DNA from: Xanthomonas cissicola
GTDB lineage: Bacteria > Pseudomonadota > Gammaproteobacteria > Xanthomonadales > Xanthomonadaceae
NCBI RefSeq assembly: GCF_008801575.1
Contig: NZ_VZPL01000007.1
Coordinates: 1-64,000 of the forward strand
Length of the DNA: 64,000 nt
Direction of reading: 5' to 3'
The notes beneath the pieces were generated by a model, which worked only from the letters and a program-made list of their open reading frames with translations, ran no database searches and was not told the origin of the DNA. The translations under genes and the position numbers were made by a program. This document shows positions 54,001 through 64,000 of the stretch, piece after piece; positions within the stretch are counted from its first letter, which is position 1, and each line of letters opens with the position of its first letter.

Positions 54001-54075
54001 CAGCGGAGTCGACAAGGCGAACAGCAGGGCAGACGTCAAGCGCCGCGTGCGCGGCAGGGTGCGAGTCTCTCTCAC
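51061..54075 (-). CDS. Large TonB-dependent receptor of the SapC-Pass1-halogenase locus
   Basis: 1,004 residues. A signal peptide ends near PLAAQ, and the TonB box lies in ATLDTVQVSGIRG. The plug (about 60-190) contains GVSIDRSLGEGSRVTVRGVG and RQMPGASIEESNAS. A long barrel ends in GLRYKFW, the aromatic C terminus needed for outer-membrane insertion. Size and motifs match the Xanthomonas/Caulobacter receptors for plant or chitin-derived carbohydrates rather than siderophore receptors. Genes for SapC, cupin and halogenase follow. An inverted repeat TTTGTTA-N9-TAACAAA lies 76 bp upstream of the start. The imported ligand is not deducible. Confidence 0.9.
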   Translation of the reverse strand: MRETRTLPRTRRLTSALLFALSTPLAAQTAPAPQSASTVPGSSQADPATLDTVQVSGIRGSLTSSMNVKRDAQGIVDGIVAEDIGKFPDTNLAESLQRISGVSIDRSLGEGSRVTVRGVGPDFNLVLLNGRQMPGASIEESNASNSRAFDFANLASESISGIEVFKTSRASTPTGGIGATINIKTARPLDNPGMHANVGLKGVHDASNENLPGRLQGDSLTPEISGIFSNTSADGRFGVSLSGSYQERDFGYSQVGVPNGWRAFRGDSTAYGTIPQPGAPGSENIVNRPGPNDIYSVPQNLNYRVVGVERQRTNGQLTLQYKPLDNITTTLDYTYSENKIQQQRNEMSVWFNYGPSASAWTKGPVAGPITYSEIVNPPTSDLATAGSQAATRNQNKSLGFNVDWAVNDQFKLNFDIHRSTAEAGADSPYGSSNSLGVSGFYRGTSVVDFSKDFPVLQQQLGFGLNGLDPSRTLVTGSAFRNSYMKSEIDQAQVNGDFTFENYSQLKFGIGSTEVKNRSAFSNVQRDTWGGNGTAADYADDLWIPSTFAQYFDAIDGSGNPAQFNQLFLFDFERVRQAAAQAAGDESLYRISPVFTTDRRVTEKSKNAYLQWGNSWDDLRVPISLAAGVRYEETKVQAQALVPVAVGIDWVANNELPIRLADSAFSGGSGKYEYWLPSLDLSFKLREDLVLRGSYGETIGRPGWGDIQGGQTLNQIGRIEGGSGQEGNPGLKPLLSHNIDLSLEWYYGEASYASVGFFRKNIDNYVGVTTRNDTSLGLHTPVGGAYWNQALANGCATADLTCIRNYIFRNFAGQPGVVRGTDDTNGNATGTISGQPGDPVANFSITAPANQRSASLDGWEFNVQHMFGQSGFGVSANYTKVDSGLTYNNYVIGEQFALEGLSDSANLVGFYDKGQWQVRAAYNWRDEFLAARFDGSGLPNPVYTEAYGQLDLNIGYKWTDNLSLSLEAINLTNEIQRQHGRQKNEIIYATQTGPRYMLGLRYKFW

Positions 54076-54463
54076 GGTCGTTGCTTCCCCAAACAGAAGA
54101 TAAGGCCGGCCCCAGGCGGGGCAGGCAAAGGTCGATGGAACAATCCAGCATTTGTTAGTGCGGCCTTAACAAAGTCAATTTGCACTGCAGCATCGGCCGC
54201 GACCCTATCGCGCGTCACACATCGTTCCACCGAGCGAGGCGTGTCATGCATCCGTGTGCAAACGCTTGGCCTTACCATCGAGCTCCGATGGCAACGTCTC
54301 TCGAGATGCGATGGCACCGACGTAGCGGACGCAAGCCTTGAATGCGCGACCGGCAAGCGGATTCGTCAGGCGCTACTGCGCTTCCGGTCCGACGCCTGCA
54401 TGCTAGGCATGCCGCCGTGCGTCATGTCTGCCGCAACGACCCCACCTTTGACTGGAGCGCACG
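54076..54463. other. 388-bp promoter region between TonB receptor and GST remnant
   Basis: No gene. It holds the inverted repeat at 54151-54173 and otherwise unremarkable sequence. Open frames on both strands that continue into the flanking genes are antisense shadows. Confidence 0.5.
54151..54173. promoter_or_regulatory. Operator-like inverted repeat before the TonB receptor
   Basis: TTTGTTA (54151-54157) and TAACAAA (54167-54173) are perfect complements 9 bp apart in an AT-rich patch (TTAACAAAGTCAATTTGC), 76 bp upstream of the receptor start. The layout suits a dimeric repressor acting at the promoter. The regulator is not in the window. Confidence 0.5.
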
Positions 54464-55153
54464 ATGATCGATCTGTACTAGTGGCCCACGCCTAACGGGC
54501 ACAAAGTCACGCTGTTTCTGGAAGAGGCCGGGCTGCAGTACACGCTCAAGCCGGTCAACATCGGCAAGGGCGAACAATTCGAACCGGCATTCCTGCAGAT
54601 TTCGCCCAACAACAAGATGCCGGCCATCGTCGACCATGCACCGGCCGATGGCGGTGGTGCGCAGAGCGTGTTCGAGTCCGGCGCGATCCTGCTGTATCTG
54701 GCCGAGAAGACCGGCCGCTTCCTGCCGCGCGATGCCCGCGGCCGGATCGCTGCACTGGAGTGGCTGTTCTGGCAGATGGGCGGGCTGGGCCCGATGAGCG
54801 GCCAGATGGGTCACTTCAACGTCTATGCACCGGAAAAGATTGCGTACGCGATCGAGCGCTACAACGCCGAGGTGCGCCGCTTGCATGGCGTGCTCGACAA
54901 GCGCCTGGCCGACCACGCCTTCCTGGCCGGCGACGACTACGGCATTGCCGACATGGCCAGCTATCCGTGGATCGAAGTCTATGGCGACCTCAAACCCGAC
55001 TACGCCGCCTTCCCCCATCTGAAGCGCTGGCACGACGCCATCGCCGCGCGCCCGGCGACCCAGCGCGCCTACGCGCTCAAGGAGCAGGTCAATCCCAATG
55101 CGGGCCAGCCGCTCAGCGATGAAGAGCGCAAGCACCTGTTCGGCAAGCGTTGA
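54464..55153 (+). pseudogene. Glutathione S-transferase with an amber stop at codon 6
   Basis: From ATG 54464 (GGAG 8 bp upstream) the text reads MIDLY, TAG (54479-54481), then WPTPNGHKVTLFLEEAGLQY. The normal family start is MIDLYYWPTPNGHKV, so a Tyr codon (TAC or TAT) became TAG by one base. The rest, to FGKR at 55150, is an intact GST. The thioredoxin-fold half includes SPNNKMPAIVD and the substrate-facing ESGAILLYLAEKTG; an all-helical half has DYGIADMASYPWIE. It matches the YghU/GstB-like branch. The next Met lies 51 codons in, past the glutathione site, so reinitiation would not restore activity. Suppression is unlikely but possible. Confidence 0.85.
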
Positions 55154-57728
<2,575 letters not shown>

Positions 57729-57979
57729 TTGAATACGTCTGTTCGAGACTGACGAAAGCTGCGGAAAACAGGGAGTGACCACTACTTCTTGGTCAGAGAT
57801 TCCAACTTTCTACTCAATAAAAAAATAGATGGCTTCATGCATAGTGTTGAAGCAGGGTGAACGTTGCAGAAAGCAGGGCTCTCGTCTGGATGCAGGCTTG
57901 AGCGTGGAGAGAGTGCAGTGCTCGCAAGACACTCCGTGCTTACCGCACTTCAAACCAAGCGTTATCCGGAAGGCGCCGT

Positions 57980-58351
57980 TTAATGGTCGAACGGAACTTT
58001 TTCAGGCCGTTGCTTTCCTTTCCACTGGCCCTGCTTCTTCGCCTGGGGACAAATACTCATGTACTGGCCCACTGCGGTGACGGCGGTCTGTGTCCAGACG
58101 TTGAAGCAAACATTGCCAACACAACATGGTCCGGTACTCGTTGGCCATGGACAATAGCCTGGAACAGCGACCCAGGTTCCGGAGATCGGATCAATCGGCG
58201 TCCAGTTTTTGTCCTCGTCTTTGCACCCCTGGGTACAAAAAACAAAGGGATCGTTGCTGCGGCATGCCAGCTCTTGATAAACACTTTGTCCCGCTGCGCT
58301 AGCCGCCTGAGTGAACAGAAGAACTGCAAACATCCCTATCCAGCGTTTCAT
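57980..58351 (-). CDS. Small secreted cysteine-rich protein of unknown function
   Basis: 123 residues. The first 20 form a clear signal peptide (MKRWIGMFAVLLFTQAASAA). The mature 103 residues contain eight Cys (LACRS, FVFCTQGCK, PGYCPW, GPCCVGNVC, MSICPQ), enough for four disulfides. They end in a Lys-rich tail (KKQGQWKGKQRPEKVP). AAGGA 7 bp before the ATG and a good promoter upstream support expression. The opposite-strand frame (57983-58378) lacks such features and is a shadow. Base composition is lower in GC than the neighbours, suggesting recent acquisition. I recognise no family. An extracellular effector, inhibitor or envelope protein is possible. Confidence 0.72.
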   Translation of the reverse strand: MKRWIGMFAVLLFTQAASAAGQSVYQELACRSNDPFVFCTQGCKDEDKNWTPIDPISGTWVAVPGYCPWPTSTGPCCVGNVCFNVWTQTAVTAVGQYMSICPQAKKQGQWKGKQRPEKVPFDH

Positions 58352-58378
58352 GACAATTCCTTGAGTGCTGATTCTTGA

Positions 58379-58406
58379 AGTGTACGTTCTACCTATGGTA
58401 AGTCAA
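58379..58406 (-). promoter_or_regulatory. Sigma70-type promoter for the Cys-rich secreted protein
   Basis: On the minus strand, TTGACT (58401-58406), a 16-bp spacer and TACACT (58379-58384) precede the gene. They predict a leader of about 20 nt. No plant-inducible-promoter box is visible around it. Confidence 0.55.
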
Positions 58407-58655
58407 AGTCGGTATGCGTGCAGCTGGCCTCTGTAGTAAGCGTGTGAAAGCAGGTGCGCAGTGCCAAATCCATGAGGGGGCCAGTCTTTCTGTTTTTCCC
58501 GCTTAATGCATGAATCGCTTCGCCTGTCTCCTTGCATCGATTCTTTGTGTGCGGCGAGGAAGTGGACTGTGGCAGCAGGCACGATGACCTTCGGCAGGTT
58601 GTCGGCGCCGCGTGCTCCGCGTACGGTCGCGCATCGCCCTGTTGGAATCTTCTCG
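58407..58655. other. Non-coding stretch before the DUF885 gene
   Basis: The open frame that enters the DUF885 gene from 58506 is Arg/Cys-rich before the signal peptide and is not taken as coding. A pyrimidine tract TCTTTCTGTTTTTCCC lies near 58484. No strong promoter or hairpin is seen. Confidence 0.4.
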
Positions 58656-60446
58656 ATGAAGCCTCTTGTGATTACCGTCGCTCTGGCGCTAGGCACCTGT
58701 TTGCCGCTCCAGGCGCAGACCAGCCAAAGCATTGCCAAGGTACCCGCCAGCCCGGCCTGGGTGCAGACCAGCAACGGCTATGCGCAGATCCTGCTCAATG
58801 CGCAGGCGCCGTTCCAACCCGAATACGCCAGCTTCTTCGGCGTGCCCGGCTACGACGATCAGGTCGTCGACCTCGGTCCGGACAACGCCGCGCGCTATCG
58901 CGATGCCATGCGCAAGGCGCGCGCCACGCTGCAAGCGAAGTTGACCACCGAGCGCGATGCCAACGTGCGCCAGGACCTGCAGATCATGATCGGCGCGGCC
59001 GAGCAGAACATCGAAGGCAGCGAGCTCAACGAGCGGTATCTGTTGCCCTGGAGCGATGCTCCCGAGGCGGTCTTCAGTGGCCTCAACGGTCTGCTCTCCG
59101 ACCAAACCGTGCCCGAGCGCCGCGCCAAGGCGCTGGATCGCCTCAAGCGTTACGTCGGCCTGGTACCGGGAAGCACGCCCACCACCACGCTGGCGCGCCA
59201 GCGCTACGAGGAGAAGCTGAGCAACAAGGCGTTGCTGCAGCCCACCCAGCGCGAAGTCGAGCAGGCACTGGCCAATGTGGACACGTATGTGGCCGGTATT
59301 GGCGAGCTGTTCGCCAAGTACAAGATCGCCGGCGCCGACGAAGCGCTCAAGGCGATGTCCACGCAACTCAAGGACTACGCCGCCTGGACCCGCAGCACCG
59401 TGCTGCCCAAGGCGCGCAAGGACACCCGCCTGCCCGAGCCGCTGTATGCCTTTCAGCTCAAGCAGGTCGGGATCGATATCGCCCCGCAGCAGTTGATCCA
59501 GCGCGCGCAACTGGAGTTCATGGAGACGCGCTCGGCCATGCGCCAACTGGCGCCGCTGGTGGCCAAGGCCAAGGGCGTGCAGGGCGGCGATTATGTGCAG
59601 GTGATCCGCGCCCTCAAGGGCAACAAGATCGCCGACGACCAGTTGGAAACCCACTACCGCGGCGTGATCGATCAGATCGACCCGATCATCCGCCAGCAGC
59701 GCATCGTCGATGTGCCCAACCGCCCGATGCAGATGCGCCTGGGCAGCGCCGCAGAAAGCGCGGCCCAACCGGCCCCGCACTTCCTGCCGGCCCCGTTGAT
59801 CGGCAATACCGGCCAGCAGGGCCAGTTCGTGTTGCCGCTGGGCAACCCGACCGCCGATGGCGCCAAGAAGGAGCAGTACGACGACTTCAACTTCGGCTCG
59901 GCCGCCTGGACGCTCAGCGCCCACGAAGGCCGCCCTGGCCACGAACTGCAGTTCACCGCCATGGTCGAACGCGGCGTCTCGCTGGCACGCAGCATGTTCG
60001 CCTTCAACTCGGTCAACGTCGAGGGTTGGGCGCTGTATGCCGAAGCGGAAATGGTGCCGTACGAACCGCTCGACGGCCAGCTCATCGCCCTGCAGTTCCG
60101 CCTGTTGCGCGCCGCCCGCGCCATGCTCGACCCGATGCTCAACCTGGGCCTGATCGACCGCGAACGCGCGCGCCAAGTACTGGAAGACGACGTCGGCCTG
60201 TCGCCGGCCATGACCCGCCAGGAACTGGACCGCTACACCGTCCGCGCGCCCGGCCAGGCCGGCAGTTACTTCTACGGCTACACCCGCATCCTCGAACTGC
60301 GCATGCGCACCGAACTGGCCCTGGGCAAGAAGTTCGACCGCCTGGCCTTCAACAACTTCCTGCTCGACCAGGGACTGCTGCCACCGGACCAGCTGGCCAA
60401 GGCGGTGGAGACGCAGTTCATTCCCGCGCAACAAGCCAAGCGCTAA
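58656..60446 (+). CDS. Secreted DUF885 family protein (putative metallohydrolase)
   Basis: 596 residues. The signal peptide (MKPLVITVALALGTCLPLQA) fixes the start at 58656. The mature protein is a DUF885 protein, all-helical, similar to gluzincin-type carboxypeptidases. TLSAHEGRPGHELQFTAMV supplies H-E-x-x-x-H and VEGWALYAEAEM a second Glu, together a plausible zinc site. QAGSYFYGYTRILELRMRTE is a family block near the C terminus. Many xanthomonads carry several DUF885 proteins; substrates are unknown, peptides being likely. A bidirectional hairpin lies 25 bp after its stop. Confidence 0.88.
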   Translation: MKPLVITVALALGTCLPLQAQTSQSIAKVPASPAWVQTSNGYAQILLNAQAPFQPEYASFFGVPGYDDQVVDLGPDNAARYRDAMRKARATLQAKLTTERDANVRQDLQIMIGAAEQNIEGSELNERYLLPWSDAPEAVFSGLNGLLSDQTVPERRAKALDRLKRYVGLVPGSTPTTTLARQRYEEKLSNKALLQPTQREVEQALANVDTYVAGIGELFAKYKIAGADEALKAMSTQLKDYAAWTRSTVLPKARKDTRLPEPLYAFQLKQVGIDIAPQQLIQRAQLEFMETRSAMRQLAPLVAKAKGVQGGDYVQVIRALKGNKIADDQLETHYRGVIDQIDPIIRQQRIVDVPNRPMQMRLGSAAESAAQPAPHFLPAPLIGNTGQQGQFVLPLGNPTADGAKKEQYDDFNFGSAAWTLSAHEGRPGHELQFTAMVERGVSLARSMFAFNSVNVEGWALYAEAEMVPYEPLDGQLIALQFRLLRAARAMLDPMLNLGLIDRERARQVLEDDVGLSPAMTRQELDRYTVRAPGQAGSYFYGYTRILELRMRTELALGKKFDRLAFNNFLLDQGLLPPDQLAKAVETQFIPAQQAKR

Positions 60447-60470
60447 CCAGCTCCGGCGGATGCAAAACCA

Positions 60471-60514
60471 CAGGGCGCGATGGAAGGCTGCAAACAGTCA
60501 TCCATCGCGCCCTG
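60471..60514. terminator. Hairpin between convergent DUF885 and lipoprotein genes
   Basis: Perfect 14-bp arms CAGGGCGCGATGGA (60471-60484) and complement (60501-60514) enclose a 16-nt loop, placed between two convergent genes. There is no T-run, so factor-independent termination is uncertain. Confidence 0.65.
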
Positions 60515-60544
60515 GTGCATTGATGCAGGTGAATCTTGCGGGCT

Positions 60545-61015
60545 TTACCGCGTCGCCGGCGGAACATCCGGTGCCGGGCGCTGCTCCGCCCCTGCCGGCA
60601 CCCAGATCGCCACACCCGCTGCGCGCTTCTGGGTGGTGGGGATGCCGATCCCCAAGCCGCCGCCGACGTGGCCGCCATAGCTGCCACCGCCGACCGACAG
60701 GCCGCCGCCGGAGCGTTCGGAGCCCACGCCGACGATGACCACGCCGTTGGCGCCGAGCTTGGCGGCTTCGCGCTTGAGGCGTTGGACGGCGGCGTCGGTC
60801 TGGCCCTGGGTGCCGAAGCCGGCGGCGCTGGTCGATTCGAGCTGGGCGATTTCCACCGAGCCGACCGGTGCGTTGGAATACACCTGCACCTGTGCCGGGT
60901 CGATCGGCGCGCGCGCCTGGCCCAGCATCACCTTGGAGCTGCTGGCGCAGCTGGCCAGCAAGGCGGCGGTGGCCGCCGCGATGGCCACGTTCCTGATCAG
61001 CGATTGCTTGTGCAT
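60545..61015 (-). CDS. Small lipoprotein with a YbjQ-like core
   Basis: 156 residues. The signal ends in the lipobox LLASCASSS (Cys near 23). The core TDAAVQRLKREAAKLGANGV, then VIVGVG, resembles YbjQ-type small-domain proteins that assemble into rings. After it come Gly/Ser-rich (GGGLSVGGGSYGGHVGGGLG) and Pro-rich ends. Function is unknown. Its upstream region runs into the poly-C stretch near 61020. The lipoprotein assignment is firm; the YbjQ relation is tentative. Confidence 0.75.
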   Translation of the reverse strand: MHKQSLIRNVAIAAATAALLASCASSSKVMLGQARAPIDPAQVQVYSNAPVGSVEIAQLESTSAAGFGTQGQTDAAVQRLKREAAKLGANGVVIVGVGSERSGGGLSVGGGSYGGHVGGGLGIGIPTTQKRAAGVAIWVPAGAEQRPAPDVPPATR

Positions 61016-61234
61016 GGTGGACCCCCCCTTGGGTAATGAAAGCTGGGTAATGAAAGCCGGGTAGCGGCCGGCGATGATCCGGCGCCTGGACTGAATCGCG
61101 CCGGACTTTCGCGCACCCTAGCCATGCCGGTGTGAGGCTGCCGCCAAACCGCCATTGGTCATGATGACCACTCGCCCACGGTGTGAGGACGGCCGTGCCG
61201 GTAAGCTCGTGCTTTCTTCAAGACGAGGTGGCAC

Positions 61235-61483
61235 GTGGGATTGATCAGCCTGTTGTGGGGCATCGTGGCGCTGCTCTGGATGGTGTTGGCCTTCATCCCG
61301 CTGCTGGGGTGGGGCAACTGGTTCCTGATTCCGTTCGCGGCGGTGGGCGCGCTGATCGCCGCCATCGCGCTGTTGTTCACCTCGGCAGGCAACCGCGGCC
61401 GTGCCAAGACCGGCCTGGTGCTCAATGGCCTGGTGATCGTGGTCGGGGTGATCCGCTTGAGCCTGGGTGGCGGGATTATCTAA
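61235..61483 (+). CDS. Small two- or three-helix membrane protein
   Basis: 82 residues from GTG 61235 with GAGG upstream. Hydrophobic segments span about 3-22, 28-48 and 62-80, the middle loop being TSAGNRGRAKTGLVLNG. It resembles small DUF4190/DUF805-type membrane proteins, but I cannot place it in a family with confidence. It stands alone between a divergent lipoprotein gene and hemB. Confidence 0.7.
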   Translation: MGLISLLWGIVALLWMVLAFIPLLGWGNWFLIPFAAVGALIAAIALLFTSAGNRGRAKTGLVLNGLVIVVGVIRLSLGGGII

Positions 61484-61677
61484 GAGGCTCTCGACGAGGC
61501 AGCGATGCACGTGCGCGCCGGCGCGTGTCGCGTGCGCGAGGCGAGTGGGGCCTGTGTCGCCAGCGTGCGATTCGCTGCCGATGTGCCGTCAGTCGCACGC
61601 ATCCAGCACGGTTGCCGTTGCAGCGCTGCGACACTGCGTCGCAGCGCGTCCTGCGCGTGATGGCGGGCGTAAACTGA

Positions 61678-62694
<1,017 letters not shown>

Positions 62695-62700
62695 GCGCGA

Positions 62701-62728
62701 GCGCCTGCGGCCACGTCGCCGCAGGCGC
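62701..62728 (+). terminator. hemB terminator hairpin
   Basis: GCGCCTGCGGC (62701-62711) pairs exactly with 62718-62728 around a CACGTC loop, followed by ATCTTA. It begins 6 bp after the hemB stop. Confidence 0.7.
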
Positions 62729-62879
62729 ATCTTAGAGCGGCCAACAAAACGTAGCGAGCAGCCGTCAGGTGGGTGCGGACGGCGCGCTCAGAACCGCAGT
62801 GTACGGGTGGTACATGCCGATTCCGAGCACCGGCCGCGCCCGCCTGGCGGCTGCGCAGTCGTTTGTTAGCTGCTCCTGG

Positions 62880-63872
62880 TCAGTGCGCTGGTGCCAGCAA
62901 CGGTGTCGGCAGGCAGCCTAATCCGGCGAGCGTCGCCTCGACGGCGTCGTCCAGGGGTGTGTGCGGTTCCTCGCCCAGTACCTCGCGCAGGCGCGTATTG
63001 CGCAGGCGCAGCGAGTTGCGCCACAGCGGGCGGATCTCGCGCAGTTCGCGTGCCAGCGGCACGAACGGGCTGGCCAGCGGCAGTGCCCACCACGGAAAGC
63101 GGCGCAGTGCTGGTTGCGCGCCGTTGTGGCGCACGACCACCCGGCCGATCGCCGCGGCCATCTGCGTACCGTCTGCATCCCAGTGCCCGGCCATGTGCAG
63201 GCGGCAGAACGCTGGCAGCGTGTCGCGGCGCTGCAGCAGCCGCAGCATGCATTGCGCAACGTCGGGCAGGTAGGCCCATTGATGGCCAACGCCCGGCGCG
63301 CCGGGCAGGGTCACCGTGGCGACCGGGCGCCCTGCGGTGACCAGCCCCTGCGCGAACCAGCTGTTGCGCGCGCGCGGGCCGAAGTAGTCGCCGGCGCGCA
63401 CGATCAGCGGCCGCGCACCGTGCGCGGTGGCGGCCTGCAGGCGGCGCTCCATCTCGACCCGGATCGCGCCTTTGCGGCTGGTCGGCGTCTGCGGCGCCTC
63501 CTCGTCCGGCGATGGATAGGCGCTGGGGCCGTAGTTGTAGACGGTGCCAGGCAGCACGAGGGTGGCGCCTTCGGCGCGAGCCGCGGCGATACTGTTGTCG
63601 AGCATCGGCAGCACCAGCTCTGACCAGCGCCGGTAGCCGGGCGGATTGACCGCATGCACGATCACCGCACAACCGCGCGCTGCCTGCAGGACATCGTGTC
63701 GTTGCATGGCGTCGCCGCGGCGCCAGTCGATGCCATCGTGCTGCTCGGCGGTGGCCGCCAACCCGCGTTGCAACGCACGCACCTGCCATCCTGCATCGCG
63801 CAGTTGCCGCGCCAGTTCGCCGCCGATGCCGCCACTGGCGCCCAGTACCAGGGCGGTTGCTGTCTGTGTCAT
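62880..63872 (-). CDS. NAD(P)-dependent epimerase/dehydratase family (atypical SDR) protein
   Basis: 330 residues. The Rossmann motif is VLGASGGIGGELARQL at the N terminus. VIVHAVNPPGYRRWSELV marks the SDR core, and YNYGPSAYPSPDEEAPQTP holds a Tyr/Ser near the expected active site but without a canonical YxxxK. RPLIVRAGDYFGPRARNSWF follows. It is probably an NADP-binding atypical SDR acting on an unknown small molecule. It is divergent from a LysR-type regulator gene at the right edge, a frequent arrangement in which the regulator controls the enzyme. Confidence 0.82.
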   Translation of the reverse strand: MTQTATALVLGASGGIGGELARQLRDAGWQVRALQRGLAATAEQHDGIDWRRGDAMQRHDVLQAARGCAVIVHAVNPPGYRRWSELVLPMLDNSIAAARAEGATLVLPGTVYNYGPSAYPSPDEEAPQTPTSRKGAIRVEMERRLQAATAHGARPLIVRAGDYFGPRARNSWFAQGLVTAGRPVATVTLPGAPGVGHQWAYLPDVAQCMLRLLQRRDTLPAFCRLHMAGHWDADGTQMAAAIGRVVVRHNGAQPALRRFPWWALPLASPFVPLARELREIRPLWRNSLRLRNTRLREVLGEEPHTPLDDAVEATLAGLGCLPTPLLAPAH

Positions 63873-63952
63873 GGGTCTGCTCCGCTATCGAGATGCGGCC
63901 AGTGTGGATAAGCCGTGGCTACGAATAAATTGCCGAAACTGCGCGTGCAGCT

Positions 63953-63966
63953 ATACATTTATGTAT
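63953..63966. promoter_or_regulatory. Inverted repeat overlapping the LysR start codon
   Basis: ATACAT-TT-ATGTAT (63953-63966) is a perfect 6-bp inverted repeat covering the LysR start codon; TATACAT could also be a -10 element. CTGC-GCGT-GCAG (63939-63950) lies next to it. Autoregulation is plausible. Confidence 0.4.
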
Positions 63967-64000
63967 GGCCGACACGATCAGCTGGGAGCTTTACCGGTCC
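63965..64000 (+). CDS. LysR-family regulator, first 12 codons
   Basis: The window ends after MADTISWELYRS, which fits the N terminus of a LysR-type regulator just before the winged helix (typically ...ELYRSFLAV). An alternative ATG at 63961 is out of frame. It is divergent from the epimerase-like gene. Confidence 0.65.
   Translation, partial: MADTISWELYRS

Noticed and set aside
57983-58378. Plus-strand frame opposite the Cys-rich secreted protein
   Set aside because: It has a hydrophobic start by chance, but the minus strand has a better signal peptide, ribosome site and promoter.
58403-58774. Minus-strand 123-codon frame before the DUF885 gene
   Set aside because: It overlaps the signal peptide of a well-supported gene and has no ribosome site or similarity.

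Overview
The window is chromosomal DNA of a plant-associated Xanthomonas, most likely of the axonopodis/citri/phaseoli complex. The evidence is high GC, part of the xanthomonadin (brominated aryl polyene pigment) gene cluster at the left edge, Xanthomonas-type extragenic palindromes, several TonB-dependent receptors with satellite genes, and an IS5-family end whose transposase begins in the form common in xanthomonads. I see no tRNA, rRNA, CRISPR or phage region.

Layout. 1-4.6 kb: an IS5-family end, then (minus strand) a pigment operon of flavin halogenase, GT2 glycosyltransferase, a frameshifted ketosynthase-like gene and a ketosynthase. 4.8-12.4 kb (plus): ycgL, a membrane-anchored ankyrin giant, a small phosphatase-like protein, GH15 glucanase and zwf with a histone-H1-like tail. 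12.7-21.6 kb: a CPA2 cation antiporter, alpha-carbonic anhydrase, mgtE, a Pat-type acetyltransferase and a DUF475/TerC-like membrane protein. 21.6-22.6 kb: 1 kb without genes, holding two copies of a palindromic repeat and a promoter followed by a strongly structured leader. 22.6-28.1 kb: nrdA, nrdB, a flavodoxin, a CPGC thioredoxin, a membrane protein and a thioesterase. 28.3-34.2 kb: a membrane protein, a PanE-like reductase, a broken DUF3800 gene, a YadGH-type ABC exporter, ferredoxin-NADP reductase and FtrA-like regulator. 34.4-38.4 kb: DUF3088 protein, siderophore-type receptor and PepSY reductase. 38.5-39.9 kb: the divergent metal pair dmeF/dmeR. 40-41.6 kb: a broken GH39 beta-xylosidase. 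41.9-47.5 kb: a membrane protein/XRE pair, a lipoprotein hydrolase, natAB and a TonB-domain lipoprotein. 47.6-54.1 kb (minus): TonB receptor - SapC - Pass1/cupin - tryptophan-halogenase locus. 54.4-64 kb: a GST gene with a stop at codon 6, an S9 dipeptidyl peptidase, a small secreted Cys-rich protein, a DUF885 protein, a lipoprotein, a small membrane protein, hemB, an epimerase and the first codons of a LysR regulator.

Two themes stand out. First, four genes are visibly broken in 64 kb (pigment ketosynthase-like gene, DUF3800, GH39 xylosidase, GST), and an IS lies just behind the pigment operon. This fits a host-restricted, possibly non-pigmented pathovar. The ketosynthase lesion sits exactly in a perfect 13-bp inverted repeat, the expected scar of a templated (quasipalindrome) mutation. 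Second, the ribonucleotide reductase locus looks like a complete module. It has a sigma70-like promoter, a leader closed by an 8-bp stem with crossing helices inside, strong hairpins between nrdA and nrdB, and flavodoxin and thioredoxin genes overlapping each other downstream. The nrdA leader is the best candidate here for an undescribed regulatory RNA.
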